DNA of 10,241 nucleotides from Stramenopiles sp. TOSAG23-3 (lineage: Eukaryota > Sar): the NCBI GenBank assembly GCA_900128585.1, contig LT642835.1, positions 1 through 10,241 on the forward strand, in the 5' to 3' direction. The position numbers and the translations under genes are program-made. A model generated the notes under the pieces. That model did no database searches, was not told the DNA's origin, and saw nothing but the letters and a program-made list of their open reading frames with translations. Positions 1-7,474 of the stretch are shown in pieces. Each line of letters begins with the position of its first letter. Position 1 is the stretch's first letter.

Positions 1-1
1 A

Positions 2-65
<64 letters not shown>

Positions 66-79
66 AAAGAAAGAAAGAA
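1..79. repeat. (AAAG)n microsatellite at window edge
   Basis: The window opens with a tetranucleotide array. AAAG is perfect over bases 1-67, then one extra A interrupts the phase and the array continues to about base 79. All purines lie on the plus strand. The array probably continues beyond the left edge, so its full length is unknown. Such arrays are length-polymorphic and are a common place for assembly breaks. Confidence 0.95.
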
Positions 80-460
80 TCATCATCATCCACCCTCCTC
101 CTCCTTCTTCTTCCTATTTCTTCCTTCCTCTTCTTTCCTTTAATCAATCATCTTTTATCATCATATTATTAGATATCATCATCTCAACAACACCAATAAT
201 AATAAATAATAATAAAAAAATCCACCACCACCACCACCACCAAGAAGAAGAAAGAAGAAGAAAGAAACACAGAAGAAGAAGTAGAAAAAATTATAAAAAC
301 CAAGAAAAAGAAACAAACAAACTAACACGCAAATGAAAGAAACAAATGAAAGAAAGAGAGAGAGAAAAAAGAAGGCATAGAATACAGGAGGTGTCTTTCA
401 ATAATATATATACATATTTATATATATAGAGAGAGAGACAGATAGATAGATAGATAGATT
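80..460. repeat. Chain of simple-sequence tracts upstream of the first gene
   Basis: No gene is seen here. The stretch is a succession of short repeats: CAT triplets (about 80-90), a pyrimidine-rich tract (about 91-140), AAT/AAAT runs (about 196-220), seven CCA units (222-242), AAG-rich DNA (about 243-290), GA dinucleotides (about 355-372 and 428-438), alternating TA (about 402-428) and GATA units (441-458). The TA-rich block at 402-428 is the only promoter-like element. It lies about 130 bases before the chosen ATG at 558, so it could be a TATA region for that gene, but this is inference. Confidence 0.8.
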
Positions 461-557
461 GTGCGTGGTGAATACTTCTTCTCTCTTGTTTTGTCTTTCT
501 CCCTCTGCGTCTATTTGCGTCGTCGTAGGGTTCGGCCCCCTCCCCTTCTCTGGTAGG

Positions 558-3500
558 ATGGCCTCGCACGATGACGTCTACGTCTCCGTGCTCAGGGCAA
601 AGCTACGGGCCATCACAAAGCATTTGTCCAAGTTCGACGCCGCCATATCGCTCTTAAAGTCTGCGGCGGCGCAGGAGCACGCGACCTACGCCCAGCGCCA
701 GGCGGCCACGGCGCGGAGGAAGCGAGGGGGCGGGAAGGCCCCCGCGGAGGTCGCCCAGGAGCTTAGGAAGTGCCAAGAGTACCTCGCCCTCCTCCGAACA
801 CGACGCCTGGAACGAAAGGTTCGGCCCACGAAGGCCACGCCCGCCATCCCCGCCATTCTATTCAAGCCAAAGAAGCCGAAAAAGAAGAAGCCGGACGAGG
901 GGAAGGGGGCGGCGGACGGTAAACCCAGTGGGAGCGGGGGGGAGGACGCGGGCGGCGGCGGAACGAACGGCGAGGGCAAGAAGGCCCCGGCGGTCGAAAA
1001 CGGCGAGGGTGGGGCCGAAGAAGCGCCAAAAAAGGCGGACGCGAGTGATGGCCTGGGGGCAGCCAAAAGCGCGGAGATCGATAGGAACAGCCTAGTAGGA
1101 AACGACGAGGCAGTCGTTAAAGGCCAGGGGGAGCCCCCCGCCGCACCCGAGGCCGCAGCCACTGCCGCTTCAGCGGCGCCGCTCCCAGCCGAAGGCGAAG
1201 AGCCAACAATTGTACAGCAGGTTGCGCCAAAGCGTCAGCCGAATAGTGAAGGAGGAGGCCAAGCAGGGGCCGCGAAGGGGGTGGTCCAAACGTCCGCGGT
1301 AAAGGTGGTCAAAGAGACCGAAGAGCCTGCCAAAGTGGTGGCCAAAAAGACCGAAGAGCCTGCCAAAGTGGTGGCCAAAGAGACCGAAGAGCCTGCCAAA
1401 TTGGTGGCCAAAAAGACCGAAGAGGCTGCCCGAGCGGTGGCCAAAGGGACTGCCGACGTGGTGGCCAAAGGGACTGCCGACGTGGTGGCCAAAGGGACTG
1501 CCGACGTGGTGGCCAAAGGGACTGCCGAAGTGGTGGCCAAAGAGGCTGCCGAAGTCGTAGTCGAAGAGCCTGCCGAAGTGGTGCCCAAGGAGCCCGAAGG
1601 GCCTGCCGAAGTGGTCGCCCAAGAGCCTGCTCAAGTGGTGGCCAAAGTGGCTGGAGAGCCTTCTCAAACGGTGGCCAAAGAGCCCGAAGAGCCTGCTCAA
1701 GTAGTGGTCAAAGAGACTTCCGAAGAGCCTGTCGAAGCGGGGGCCAAAGAGCCTGTCGAAGCGGGGGCCAAAGAGCCTGCCGAAGTGATGGCCAAAGCGC
1801 CCGAAGAGTCTGCCGAAGGGGTGGCCAAGGAGACCAAAGGGCCCGCCGACGCAGCGCCCACGGCGGCCTCTCCCCCCGGGGAAGACGCCGCTTCGGCCCA
1901 AACAATGATCGTCAGCGACAAGCTGATCATCCCAAGGCCGCACGCGATCGTCGCCGGGGTGGTACTCCAAGGCCTTCGCAAGGGCCCGATGAGCGTCGCG
2001 GACCTGCGCCGCGCGATCAGCAAGCGTCTGGCGTGGAAGCCGCCGCCTGCCGTGCTCTGGCACCAGATTCACGACACGATTGCCGTGTTCCATGCCCTTG
2101 GCCTTGCGGCCCGGAGCACGATGCCGGCGCCGAAGCTGCGGCGCGAGCGCGTGGAGTCGTTCTCGTTCTCCCCGGACGACCTTCAAACCGCGTGGCGGAA
2201 TGCGGAGACGAACGGGCCGGCCCCGGGGCCTGCTCCGGCCGAGGCGCCGAAGAAGGCAGCAGAGGGCAAGGCCCCGCCCGGCCAAGTGGACGCTTCGGCC
2301 ATGTACGCGGCCGCCGCCAAGGCGGGGTCCACCGCCGGCGCTGAGGCCGCCGTCGGCCGACGGGCCGAGTCGTCGTCCGGGTCCTTCCGCGCCGCCGCCG
2401 CCCACATCGTGGTCAACGGGGCCGCGGCCGGGCCGAAAGACCCGGGGGTGCCGCTGCTCGCGACCACCCCGGCGGTCGCCGCCGCGGACCATGCTCAGGT
2501 TGCACGGGCAAAGCGGGCGTGGCACCTTGAGCTGGTCAAACTCGTGAGGATAGGGGCCTACCGTGAAATCGAGAGGCGGTACGGGCCCGCCGGGCTGCAG
2601 TCCGCGATCGAGTTCTCCGCGAACTCCCCAGCAAAAGACCCCCTCGCGTCCGTGGAGGTCACCGAAGGAGTTCAGGCGTTGGCGCGAAAGAAGAACTTCG
2701 GCGCGGTGCGCAAGGGGTGGGGGCACGCGATGGCGCGCCACGCGTACAAGTGGGCGTGGCGCAGCGGAGTGTTCGCAGGCGACGAGGGCGAGCCGCTCCC
2801 GGCCGACGCCTGCGCGCTGGCAAGGATCGGGGCGATCGATATGATCGAGCAGGAGTGGGGGGGCGACGGGAAGGCCGCGGCCTTCGCGTGGATCGGTCGG
2901 CAGGCGGCAATCTGGCGCCTTGAGCAGGAACCCCAGCTGATGGAGATCGACGCGCGCCAAGACGCCGTGCTTGGCGAGTACGACAGACTGGCCAACGACA
3001 TGCTCAACATTCGCATTCGGCACAATTTTTTGAAGCAGCAACGGACCATCCTCATGGACCGGGCGATTGCGCGGTTGGAGGACGCGCAGAAAGAGGAGGA
3101 GGAGAAGGTACGGGCGCAGAAAGAGAAGCTCGCCCAGGCGGCCGCCGCAATCGCGGAGAGCGTCGCGAAGGCCGTGAAAGAAATGACCAACCCCGACCAG
3201 CCGCCCGCAAAGGCGCGCGAGACCGTCTCTTCGCCCGTGGCCCCGACCGCGAAAGCAGGCGAGACCGTGTTGGAGACCGCAGCCCCAACCGCGAAAGCAG
3301 GCGAGACCGTCGTGGCGACCGCAGCCCCAGCCGCGAAAGCAGGCGAGACCGTCGTGGCGACCTTGGGCGACCTTGGCCCCGACCGTGAAGGCCAAGGAGC
3401 TGGCCCCGACCAGCGCGGCGCCCTCCAACGGGGAACCGACGGGCCTCCCCCCGCCCGCCCGGCCAGCCTCCGCGGCTGCCGATCCTGCGCGCCCGCGGCC

Positions 3501-4506
3501 TGGGCGGAAGCCGAAAAAGCCGCGGGTGTTCGTGGACTGGAAAGAGGTAAGGATTCGGCTGGCGGCGCTGAAAGCGAAGACGGACCGCCTGAACGTGTTT
3601 GGGCAAGCCCCGCCGGTGAGTGGCATGGAAGACTTCCCTTCGGCGACCGATTTTCACGGGCGGAAAAAGTACAGGGACAACAGGGAGGACCTGGCCAAGC
3701 TGGAGGTGCTCTTGACCACCAAGTTCCCCGACGAGACTGTGGACGGGCTGGTGCACGTTGTCAGCCGGTCCCCGTCGCCGACCGCCAGTACTGGAGTAAA
3801 GCGGCGGCGGGGCCGACCGCGCAAAGTGCCCGAGCAGAGCTCCGCGCCCCGTTCCCGCCCCTTGAAACGGCGGAAGCCGTTGCCGAAAGGGTGCACCTTC
3901 GTCTGCACGCTGAAGCGGGCCAACCCGCAAGCGTACGGCTTTGGTGCAGGGAAACGGGCCCGGGGGAACCGCCGCGGGGTGGACCCTGCGGCGTCGCCCG
4001 CGCTCTTCGTGACCAACGTGGGGGTGGACAACCACAGCATCGGGAAAGGAAGCAGTGGGATCGACTGGTCGGGCATTTCCGGGCTCTTCGAGCCTGCCGT
4101 GGTCATGGAACGGTCCCAATCGTACCTGCAGTCCCCGACCAAACGACGAAAGAGCGACGTGGGGCTCGGCGGGGGCGGCGGCAGCAGCACCACGCCACGG
4201 AGTGCCCAGGTGGTCACTGGGGTGCTCCCCCAATCCGCCGGGGCCAGCAAGAAGAAGAAGGACCCCGTGTTCGTCCCACGCTGGTACCGTGTCGAGGAAG
4301 GGAAGGAGGAAGGGTCACGAGCAGGGTCAGCGCCCTCCCTCGACCTCTCCGAACTGGACGACGGCATCGTAGCGGCGCGCCACACGGTTCACCTCGAGGA
4401 GATGAAAGTCGCGTACGAATCCGCAAAGAAGGAGGCTAAGCTGAAGAAAGAAAAGGAGAAAGAAGAGCGCTCCAAAGCGAGGGGGGGCGCGGCACGGGGG
4501 CGATGA
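558..4506 (+). CDS. Large nuclear, chromatin-type protein with AT-hooks and PEHE-like tail; frame broken at 3356-3375
   Basis: The start is the ATG at 558, with A at -3 and G at +4. The open frame extends upstream only to a TTG at 459, so 558 is the first real Met. The first frame is convincing to about 3365; from there the coding signal moves to the +1 frame and ends at TGA 4504-4506. A perfect 10-bp tandem duplication (3356-3375) explains the shift. Without it the product would be about 1312 residues. In order: a charged helical N-terminus (about 1-95); Lys/Pro nuclear-localisation-like stretches; a VVAKE..PAE repeat array (about 250-431); a compact domain with winged-helix look (about 455-518); an Ala/Trp-rich helical region (about 650-790); a coiled coil (about 795-876); an AKAGETV repeat array; Arg/Lys AT-hook-like motifs including KRRRGRPRK; and a C-terminal VPRWYR ... 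DLSELDD ... AARH ... LEEM segment resembling the PEHE region that binds MOF-type acetyltransferases. A nuclear chromatin role is inferred from motifs only; no domain is certain. In the first frame past the duplication the sequence looks out of frame (Gly/Arg/Gln-rich) and stops at 4439. Confidence 0.68.
1305..1850 (+). repeat. Coding repeat array with 24-bp and 33-bp units
   Basis: About 19 consecutive units encode the pattern V-V-A-K-E-P-A-E. They come in two lengths: 8 residues (24 bp), and 11 residues (33 bp) when an extra acidic triplet such as T-E-E or P-E-E is inserted; a few units deviate by a residue. The 24-bp unit with G-T-A-D is nearly identical in tandem at about 1435-1530, a sign of recent amplification. 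Every length is a multiple of three, so the frame stays open. The encoded segment is rich in Val, Ala, Lys, Glu and Pro and is probably a disordered or extended linker. Confidence 0.9.
1920..2111 (+). other. Possible winged-helix-like domain inside the large protein
   Basis: Residues about 455-518 form a compact segment between low-complexity regions: hydrophobic helices around AIVAGVVLQGLRKG and SVADLRRAISKRL, followed by a helix ending HDTIAVFHALGLA. The order of three helices, with the last ending in a hydrophobic A-L-G-L, resembles winged-helix domains; the last helix is loosely like the recognition helix of E2F/DP proteins. This is a visual resemblance only, and no characteristic DNA-contact motif is intact. 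Confidence 0.25.
3207..3355 (+). repeat. 42-bp coding repeat (AKAGETV units)
   Basis: Four copies of a 42-bp unit begin at 3207, 3249, 3291 and 3333; the last three begin with an identical GCGAAAGCAGGCGAGACCGT. Each encodes 14 residues of the type A-K-A-G-E-T-V-V-A-T-A-A-P-x. A diverged fifth unit (V-K-A-K-E-L-A-P-T) begins at 3385, which is 52 rather than 42 bases after the fourth. The 10-base excess equals the tandem duplication at 3356-3375. Confidence 0.9.
3356..3375 (+). repeat. Perfect 10-bp tandem duplication that shifts the reading frame
   Basis: GGCGACCTTG occurs at 3356-3365 and again, without mismatch, at 3366-3375. Ten bases is not a multiple of three, and the coding signal changes frame exactly here: before it the frame beginning at 558 looks real, after it the +1 frame does. 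With a single copy, the sequence reads on naturally as G-E-T-V-V-A-T-L-A-P-T-V-K-A-K-E, continuing the repeat. It could be a slippage mutation, an allele, or a sequencing/assembly error in a repeat-rich site. Confidence 0.85.
3490..3525 (+). other. AT-hook-like basic motif 1
   Basis: In the downstream frame this encodes R-P-R-P-G-R-K-P-K-K-P-R, an Arg/Lys/Pro stretch centred on a G-R-K-P core that resembles an AT-hook. It precedes the segment VFVDWKEVRIRLAALKAK. An AT-hook would bind the minor groove of AT-rich DNA; the stretch could equally be a nuclear-localisation signal. Confidence 0.45.
3799..3825 (+). other. AT-hook motif KRRRGRPRK
   Basis: The downstream frame encodes K-R-R-R-G-R-P-R-K, containing the canonical R-G-R-P core flanked by basic residues. 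This is the strongest motif evidence that the product works in the nucleus on DNA or chromatin. It exists only in the +1 frame used after the 10-bp duplication, which supports that frame as the real one for this end of the gene. Confidence 0.7.
4261..4425 (+). other. Candidate PEHE-like C-terminal segment
   Basis: Near the C-terminus the protein has an aromatic V-P-R-W-Y-R motif, a short acidic/Ser-rich spacer, then L-D-L-S-E-L-D-D, A-A-R-H and L-E-E-M. The PEHE domain of MSL1 and KANSL1 has the same order (a P-x-W-R motif, an acidic spacer, D-L-S-D, a conserved His in a helix, E-E-M/E), and in those proteins it contacts the MOF/KAT8 acetyltransferase. The similarity is short and could be chance in a charged tail. 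Confidence 0.35.
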
Positions 4507-5143
4507 CCAAGGGCAAGCAATTAGAATTCGTTTTTTTATGCAAGGTCGTGTAATTTATAAAAAAAGTAATACGTACGACGTACTTTGTACATGTGTTTTT
4601 GTTTTGAAATATAGAAAAAAGGAACTTCACTTTTTTTGTTCTCACATGAATTTACTTCCTGTGCTGCTACTCTCTTTAGTAAAATATTATACTCCTCTGG
4701 CGGCATAGTTTTCTGATAAATGTCAAATACATACTTTTGTCTTATAAAATATAATTATCAACCTAATTCATACTTTGTATTTAATAATGTATATAACTGT
4801 ATTTAATACGAAACCACAAATCTCTTCTTCTTCCTTTTTCCTTTGTTATTCAGAAGAAAGACATGGTGTGTTGGTGTGTTGCTTTTTATTCCTTCTTCTT
4901 TTTCTTCTCTTATTATTTCTTCTTTCTTCTTTCTTCTTTCTTCTTCTTTCTTCTTCGTTCATTCATCATTCCTTCCTTCGCACATTATGTTTTTTTTCTT
5001 CGTATTGATGAATTCGTCAAACTAAAAAGAAAGAATTACATGGATATGGTCTATCGGAACAAACCAGAAACAGCGAGGCAAATATTCCAGGAAAAGATTT
5101 TGTGTACACAAGTTACGACGGAACGGTTGCTCCGATAGTCGGG
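4507..5143. other. Intergenic spacer: AT-rich, then long pyrimidine tract
   Basis: No believable gene is seen. Bases 4507-4800 are AT-rich and should hold the 3' end of the upstream gene; a TGTAA pentamer lies at 4549-4553, about 43 bases after the stop, but no AATAAA is evident. From about 4881 to 4980 the plus strand is almost pure pyrimidine with TTC/TTTC units. The remainder up to 5143 is mixed sequence with a 12-bp palindrome. Open frames across the tract encode only Phe/Ser/Leu runs and are not credible. Confidence 0.7.
5100..5111. promoter_or_regulatory. 12-bp perfect palindrome upstream of cwc15
   Basis: TTGTGTACACAA is a perfect inverted repeat located about 70 bases before the Cwc15 start and about 35 bases before the TATA-like box. 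Its position fits a binding site for a dimeric transcription factor, but no factor can be named from the sequence, and palindromes of this length can arise by chance. Confidence 0.3.
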
Positions 5144-5144
5144 T

Positions 5145-5152
5145 TATAAAAA
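5145..5152 (+). promoter_or_regulatory. TATA-like box for cwc15
   Basis: TATAAAAA begins 36 bases before the ATG at 5181. It sits immediately after a small inverted repeat (CCGA, TAG, TCGG at 5132-5142). At normal TATA spacing, transcription would start only a few bases before the ATG, implying a very short 5' leader. The dynamin-like gene has a similarly placed AT run. Confidence 0.45.
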
Positions 5153-5180
5153 GGGTGTATTATCTATCGTTTTCGCCGAC

Positions 5181-5798
5181 ATGACGACCGCGCACCGAGC
5201 GACGTACAAGAGCGCGAAGGCGACGTACAATGGAGTGGAGCAGGGGAACTATTCGACGTTTGGGACGGGGACGAACGCCGTGGCTGCGCGTGACATGCCG
5301 GGACAAGGGACATTGAAGCGTCGGTTGGATGGGCAGGGTACGGAGGAGGAGATTAACAAGTTAGATTTGAAGGCGCAGTTGGAGAAGAGCGAGGCGGAGC
5401 ACCGTTCGAAGCGAGCCAAACTTGTCGCTCAGTACGACGACTCGGACGACGACGTGGAGGGGCAGCTGGCGATGCTGGACGACGCGGGGGAAAGCGGGGA
5501 GGACTCGTCGTCGTCGTCGGACGACTCTTCGGACGACGACGACGAGGAAGAATTGATGAAGGAGTTGGAGAAGATCAAAGCAGAACGGAAAAGGGAGCGG
5601 GAGGCGGCGGCCGCGGCGGCAAGCAACCCGATTATGGACGGGGGGCAGGACGGCGGGAGGATCGCCCAGCGCTGGGACGACGACACGGTGTTCAAAAACC
5701 AGGCGCGGGGCACGAACTTGAAGACCAAGGCGAGGTTCATCAACGATACAGTGAGGAACGACTTTCATCGAAGGTTTATGAACAAGTACATCAAGTAA
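5181..5798 (+). CDS. CWC15: Cwc15/Cwf15 family spliceosome component
   Basis: The 205-residue product carries both signature ends of the Cwf15/Cwc15 family. The N-terminus is MTTAHRATYKSAKA, followed by an A-R-D-M-P ... L-K-R-R segment (about 37-48). The C-terminus is A-Q-R-W-D-D-D-T-V-F-K-N-Q-A-R-G (about 162-177) and F-I-N-D-T-V-R-N-D-F-H-R-R-F-M-N-K-Y-I (186-204). Between them lie a charged helix, a Ser/Asp/Glu-rich acidic tract (about 86-125) and a Lys/Glu/Arg-rich helix (about 125-147), the usual family arrangement. Family members are small (the human protein is a little longer). They belong to the Prp19/Cdc5L-associated (NTC-related) group in the active spliceosome and act in pre-mRNA splicing in the nucleus. 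The gene has no intron here, starts at the first ATG after a TATA-like box, and appears intact. It converges with the kinase gene downstream. Confidence 0.96.
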   Translation: MTTAHRATYKSAKATYNGVEQGNYSTFGTGTNAVAARDMPGQGTLKRRLDGQGTEEEINKLDLKAQLEKSEAEHRSKRAKLVAQYDDSDDDVEGQLAMLDDAGESGEDSSSSSDDSSDDDDEEELMKELEKIKAERKREREAAAAAASNPIMDGGQDGGRIAQRWDDDTVFKNQARGTNLKTKARFINDTVRNDFHRRFMNKYIK

Positions 5799-6203
5799 GG
5801 ATGGGGGGGCACAAGAACGCGAGCGTGCAAAGGTTTTGAAGATAGTAGTCCTACACCCACAGGGGGTGTGAAAGCACAAACTGGCGTCGGAGGAGAAAGA
5901 CGAAGGCCGCGAATGATGAGGCCAGCGCTCTAAAATTCATTTGCACGATCAGGGGTAATTCTTAAGTTCCGGTGATACCGCCGCGCGTAAAAAGTAATTT
6001 TCCACAGTGTAAAACTTTCTTTTTAAAATATAGTTTTTTATATTTTTTAAATCAAAATGTTTAAGTAAAAGATTTAAAAATGAAAACCATCCCGCGTTAA
6101 CCTGAAAAACATTAAATGTTAAAAACACGGCCCCGTGCGGTGTGCCTTTCAAATCGTTTGCAGCACGAACGCACGAACGCACGAACGCACCGCACCCTCC
6201 CTC
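5799..6203. other. Convergent 3' spacer between cwc15 and the kinase gene
   Basis: Two genes end toward each other here. The stretch begins GC-balanced, becomes AT-rich at about 5995-6120, and ends in an 8-bp repeat next to the kinase stop codon. No AATAAA hexamer is evident on either strand; a TGTAA occurs at 6008-6012 on the plus strand. A short CACGG-CC-CCGTG inverted repeat lies at 6126-6137. I see no RNA gene or convincing small protein. Confidence 0.65.
6163..6190. repeat. (GCACGAAC) tandem repeat, about 3.5 units
   Basis: Three perfect GCACGAAC units (6163-6170, 6171-6178, 6179-6186) are followed by a partial GCAC. The array lies 13 bases beyond the kinase stop codon, so on the minus strand it would be in that gene's 3' untranslated region as repeated GTTCGTGC. 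Its role, if any, is unknown. Confidence 0.9.
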
Positions 6204-7412
6204 TCACTTCTTTTGGCTGCTGGACGATTTTCGAATGTATGCTGCCCCCTCCGCGGGCATGGGGGGTGCCTTCGGACCACCGCCGTCCCCTTCCACCTCC
6301 GTCGTGGACGATTTTCTCAGCTTCTTCACCCCGCTCCTGGCGGGGGGGGCCGTGGGCTTGGGGGGGGCAGGGCCCCCGTTTGGGGGTGGCAGCATGCCGC
6401 TCCCTTCTAGCGCCGACAACGTCTCTACGGTCTCCCCGAACTGGTCCAAATGCTGCAGGATGTACTTCTGCAGCACCCTCACCCGCATCAATTGCCCGAG
6501 CGTCGGCCGGTCCTGCGGCTTCGGGCGAATGATGGACGCCACGAGTGTCTTGACCATGTTGCTGTAATGGTCGGGGACCGGGGTGTGCTGCGCGTTCGTG
6601 ATGGCGTTCATCATGGAGGGGAGGTCGGGCTGCGTGAAGGGCTGCTTCAGGGCCGCCATTTGGCACAGGATGCACCCGAGCGCCCAGACGTCACTCTTGG
6701 CGTCGTAGGGGCGCCCTTGCCATATCTCCGGGGACAGGTAGTTCGGGGTCCCGATCACCGTCGACGCCAGGTTGGTCTGCGTGCTCAGCTGCTTGCTGAT
6801 TCCAAAGTCCCCGAGCTTGACGTCCCCTTCCCCGGACATGAAGACGTTCTTCGCCGTGACGTCCCGGTGGAGGATTTTGTGGTCGTGCACGTGCTTGAGG
6901 GCGAGCATGATCTGGACAAACCACCGGAGGATCTCCTCTTCCTTGAAGTAGGCCTTGGGCTCCTGCTTCCCCGCCTCCACGATTCTATCGTACAAACTCC
7001 CTCCCGCAGCGTTCTCCATGAGGATGAACAGGACCTCTCCCTCGATGTAGCTGTCGTAGAGCCGGACGATGTTCGGGTGCTTGAACCGGCTCATCACCTT
7101 GACCTCGTCCGCAAACCCGTGCTTCTTGGCCAGCTCCTCCACTGGGATCATGAGCTGCTTGACGACGAACGTCTTCTGGTCGCTCTCCCGCTCGACCAGA
7201 AAACAGATCGCCGACGCCCCTTTCCCAATGACTTTTATCTTCTTGTACGTTCTCCCGGAAAAATCAAAAATCGGATTGTCCGTCAGCGACATGACCGACA
7301 ACCGGTCCATCTCCACGTCCTTTGCTTTCATCTCCGTTTTCAACCCCGCCACCTCCTTCTTCAACTGCTCGATCTGCTGGGTGTCCAAGTTCCGCGATGC
7401 GCCCGACCCCAT
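6204..7412 (-). CDS. NEK-like serine/threonine protein kinase with atypical HRDVTAKN loop
   Basis: Read from the ATG at 7412-7410 this is a 402-residue kinase. The N-terminus is M-G-S-G-A-S, a fit to the N-myristoylation pattern, followed by a short coiled coil (about 11-40). The kinase domain spans about 56-320: Gly-rich loop G-K-G-A-S-A (63-68), ATP-anchoring Lys85, helix-C Glu103, gatekeeper Met132, catalytic loop H182-R-D-V-T-A-K-N189, D202-F-G, G221-T-P-N-Y-L-S-P-E229, D241 and R302. The GTPxYLSPE with S-D-V-W-A-L-G-C-I-L arrangement is typical of NIMA-related (NEK) kinases, known for roles in cilia, microtubules and mitosis. The tail (about 338-402) is Pro-rich and ends in a Ser run with Lys. 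Odd points: the usual Lys of HRDxKxxN is Thr186, with Lys188 two residues later. An alternative start exists: an upstream exon at 7579-7570 joined across an intron (7569-7475) adds 24 residues in frame. Which start is used cannot be decided here. The gene is divergent from the dynamin-like gene. Confidence 0.92.
   Translation of the reverse strand: MGSGASRNLDTQQIEQLKKEVAGLKTEMKAKDVEMDRLSVMSLTDNPIFDFSGRTYKKIKVIGKGASAICFLVERESDQKTFVVKQLMIPVEELAKKHGFADEVKVMSRFKHPNIVRLYDSYIEGEVLFILMENAAGGSLYDRIVEAGKQEPKAYFKEEEILRWFVQIMLALKHVHDHKILHRDVTAKNVFMSGEGDVKLGDFGISKQLSTQTNLASTVIGTPNYLSPEIWQGRPYDAKSDVWALGCILCQMAALKQPFTQPDLPSMMNAITNAQHTPVPDHYSNMVKTLVASIIRPKPQDRPTLGQLMRVRVLQKYILQHLDQFGETVETLSALEGSGMLPPPNGGPAPPKPTAPPARSGVKKLRKSSTTEVEGDGGGPKAPPMPAEGAAYIRKSSSSQKK
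6342..6386 (+). other. G-quadruplex-type G-run cluster on the kinase template strand
   Basis: Runs of G at 6342-6349 (8), 6354-6356 (3), 6360-6367 (8) and 6370-6372 (3), with loops of 4, 3 and 2 bases, meet the usual pattern for a DNA G-quadruplex; another run of 5 lies at 6382-6386. They encode the Pro-rich tail of the kinase on the opposite strand, so the pattern may just reflect proline codons. Confidence 0.5.
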
Positions 7413-7474
7413 GTCTGTGCTGCCTCTGCCCGGACGGTTGTGGTGTTGGCCTGTCTTCTTTGTTCCAACTATAC

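Noticed and set aside
1-79. (AAAG)n array considered as a telomere-like or CRISPR-like repeat.
   Set aside because: It is a plain tetranucleotide microsatellite with no spacers and no telomere-type T/G-rich unit.
388-528. Possible 5' leader intron for the first gene: weak GTGTCT donor near 391 and a pyrimidine tract ending in TAG at 526-528.
   Set aside because: The acceptor is plausible but the donor is poor and the region is simple repeat, so I would not call it without transcript data.
1170-3626. A very long antisense open frame (818 codons) opposite the large plus-strand gene, encoding F-G-H-H-F-G-R-L-F-G-like repeats.
   Set aside because: Its repeats are exact mirror products of the sense-strand VVAK..PAE array, its remainder is Arg/Gly/Pro/Leu-rich with no domain, and it crosses both credible sense frames. 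The openness follows from high GC and repeat units that are multiples of three.
3376-4439. Continuation of the first reading frame past the 10-bp duplication to the stop at 4439.
   Set aside because: It becomes Gly/Arg/Gln/Ala-rich without structure, whereas the +1 frame there has AT-hooks, nuclear-type basic motifs and a PEHE-like tail and runs to a stop at 4506.
4775-5138. Short open frames over the pyrimidine tract before cwc15.
   Set aside because: They encode only Phe/Ser/Leu/Tyr runs from TTC-type repeats, occur in all three frames, and have no coding character.
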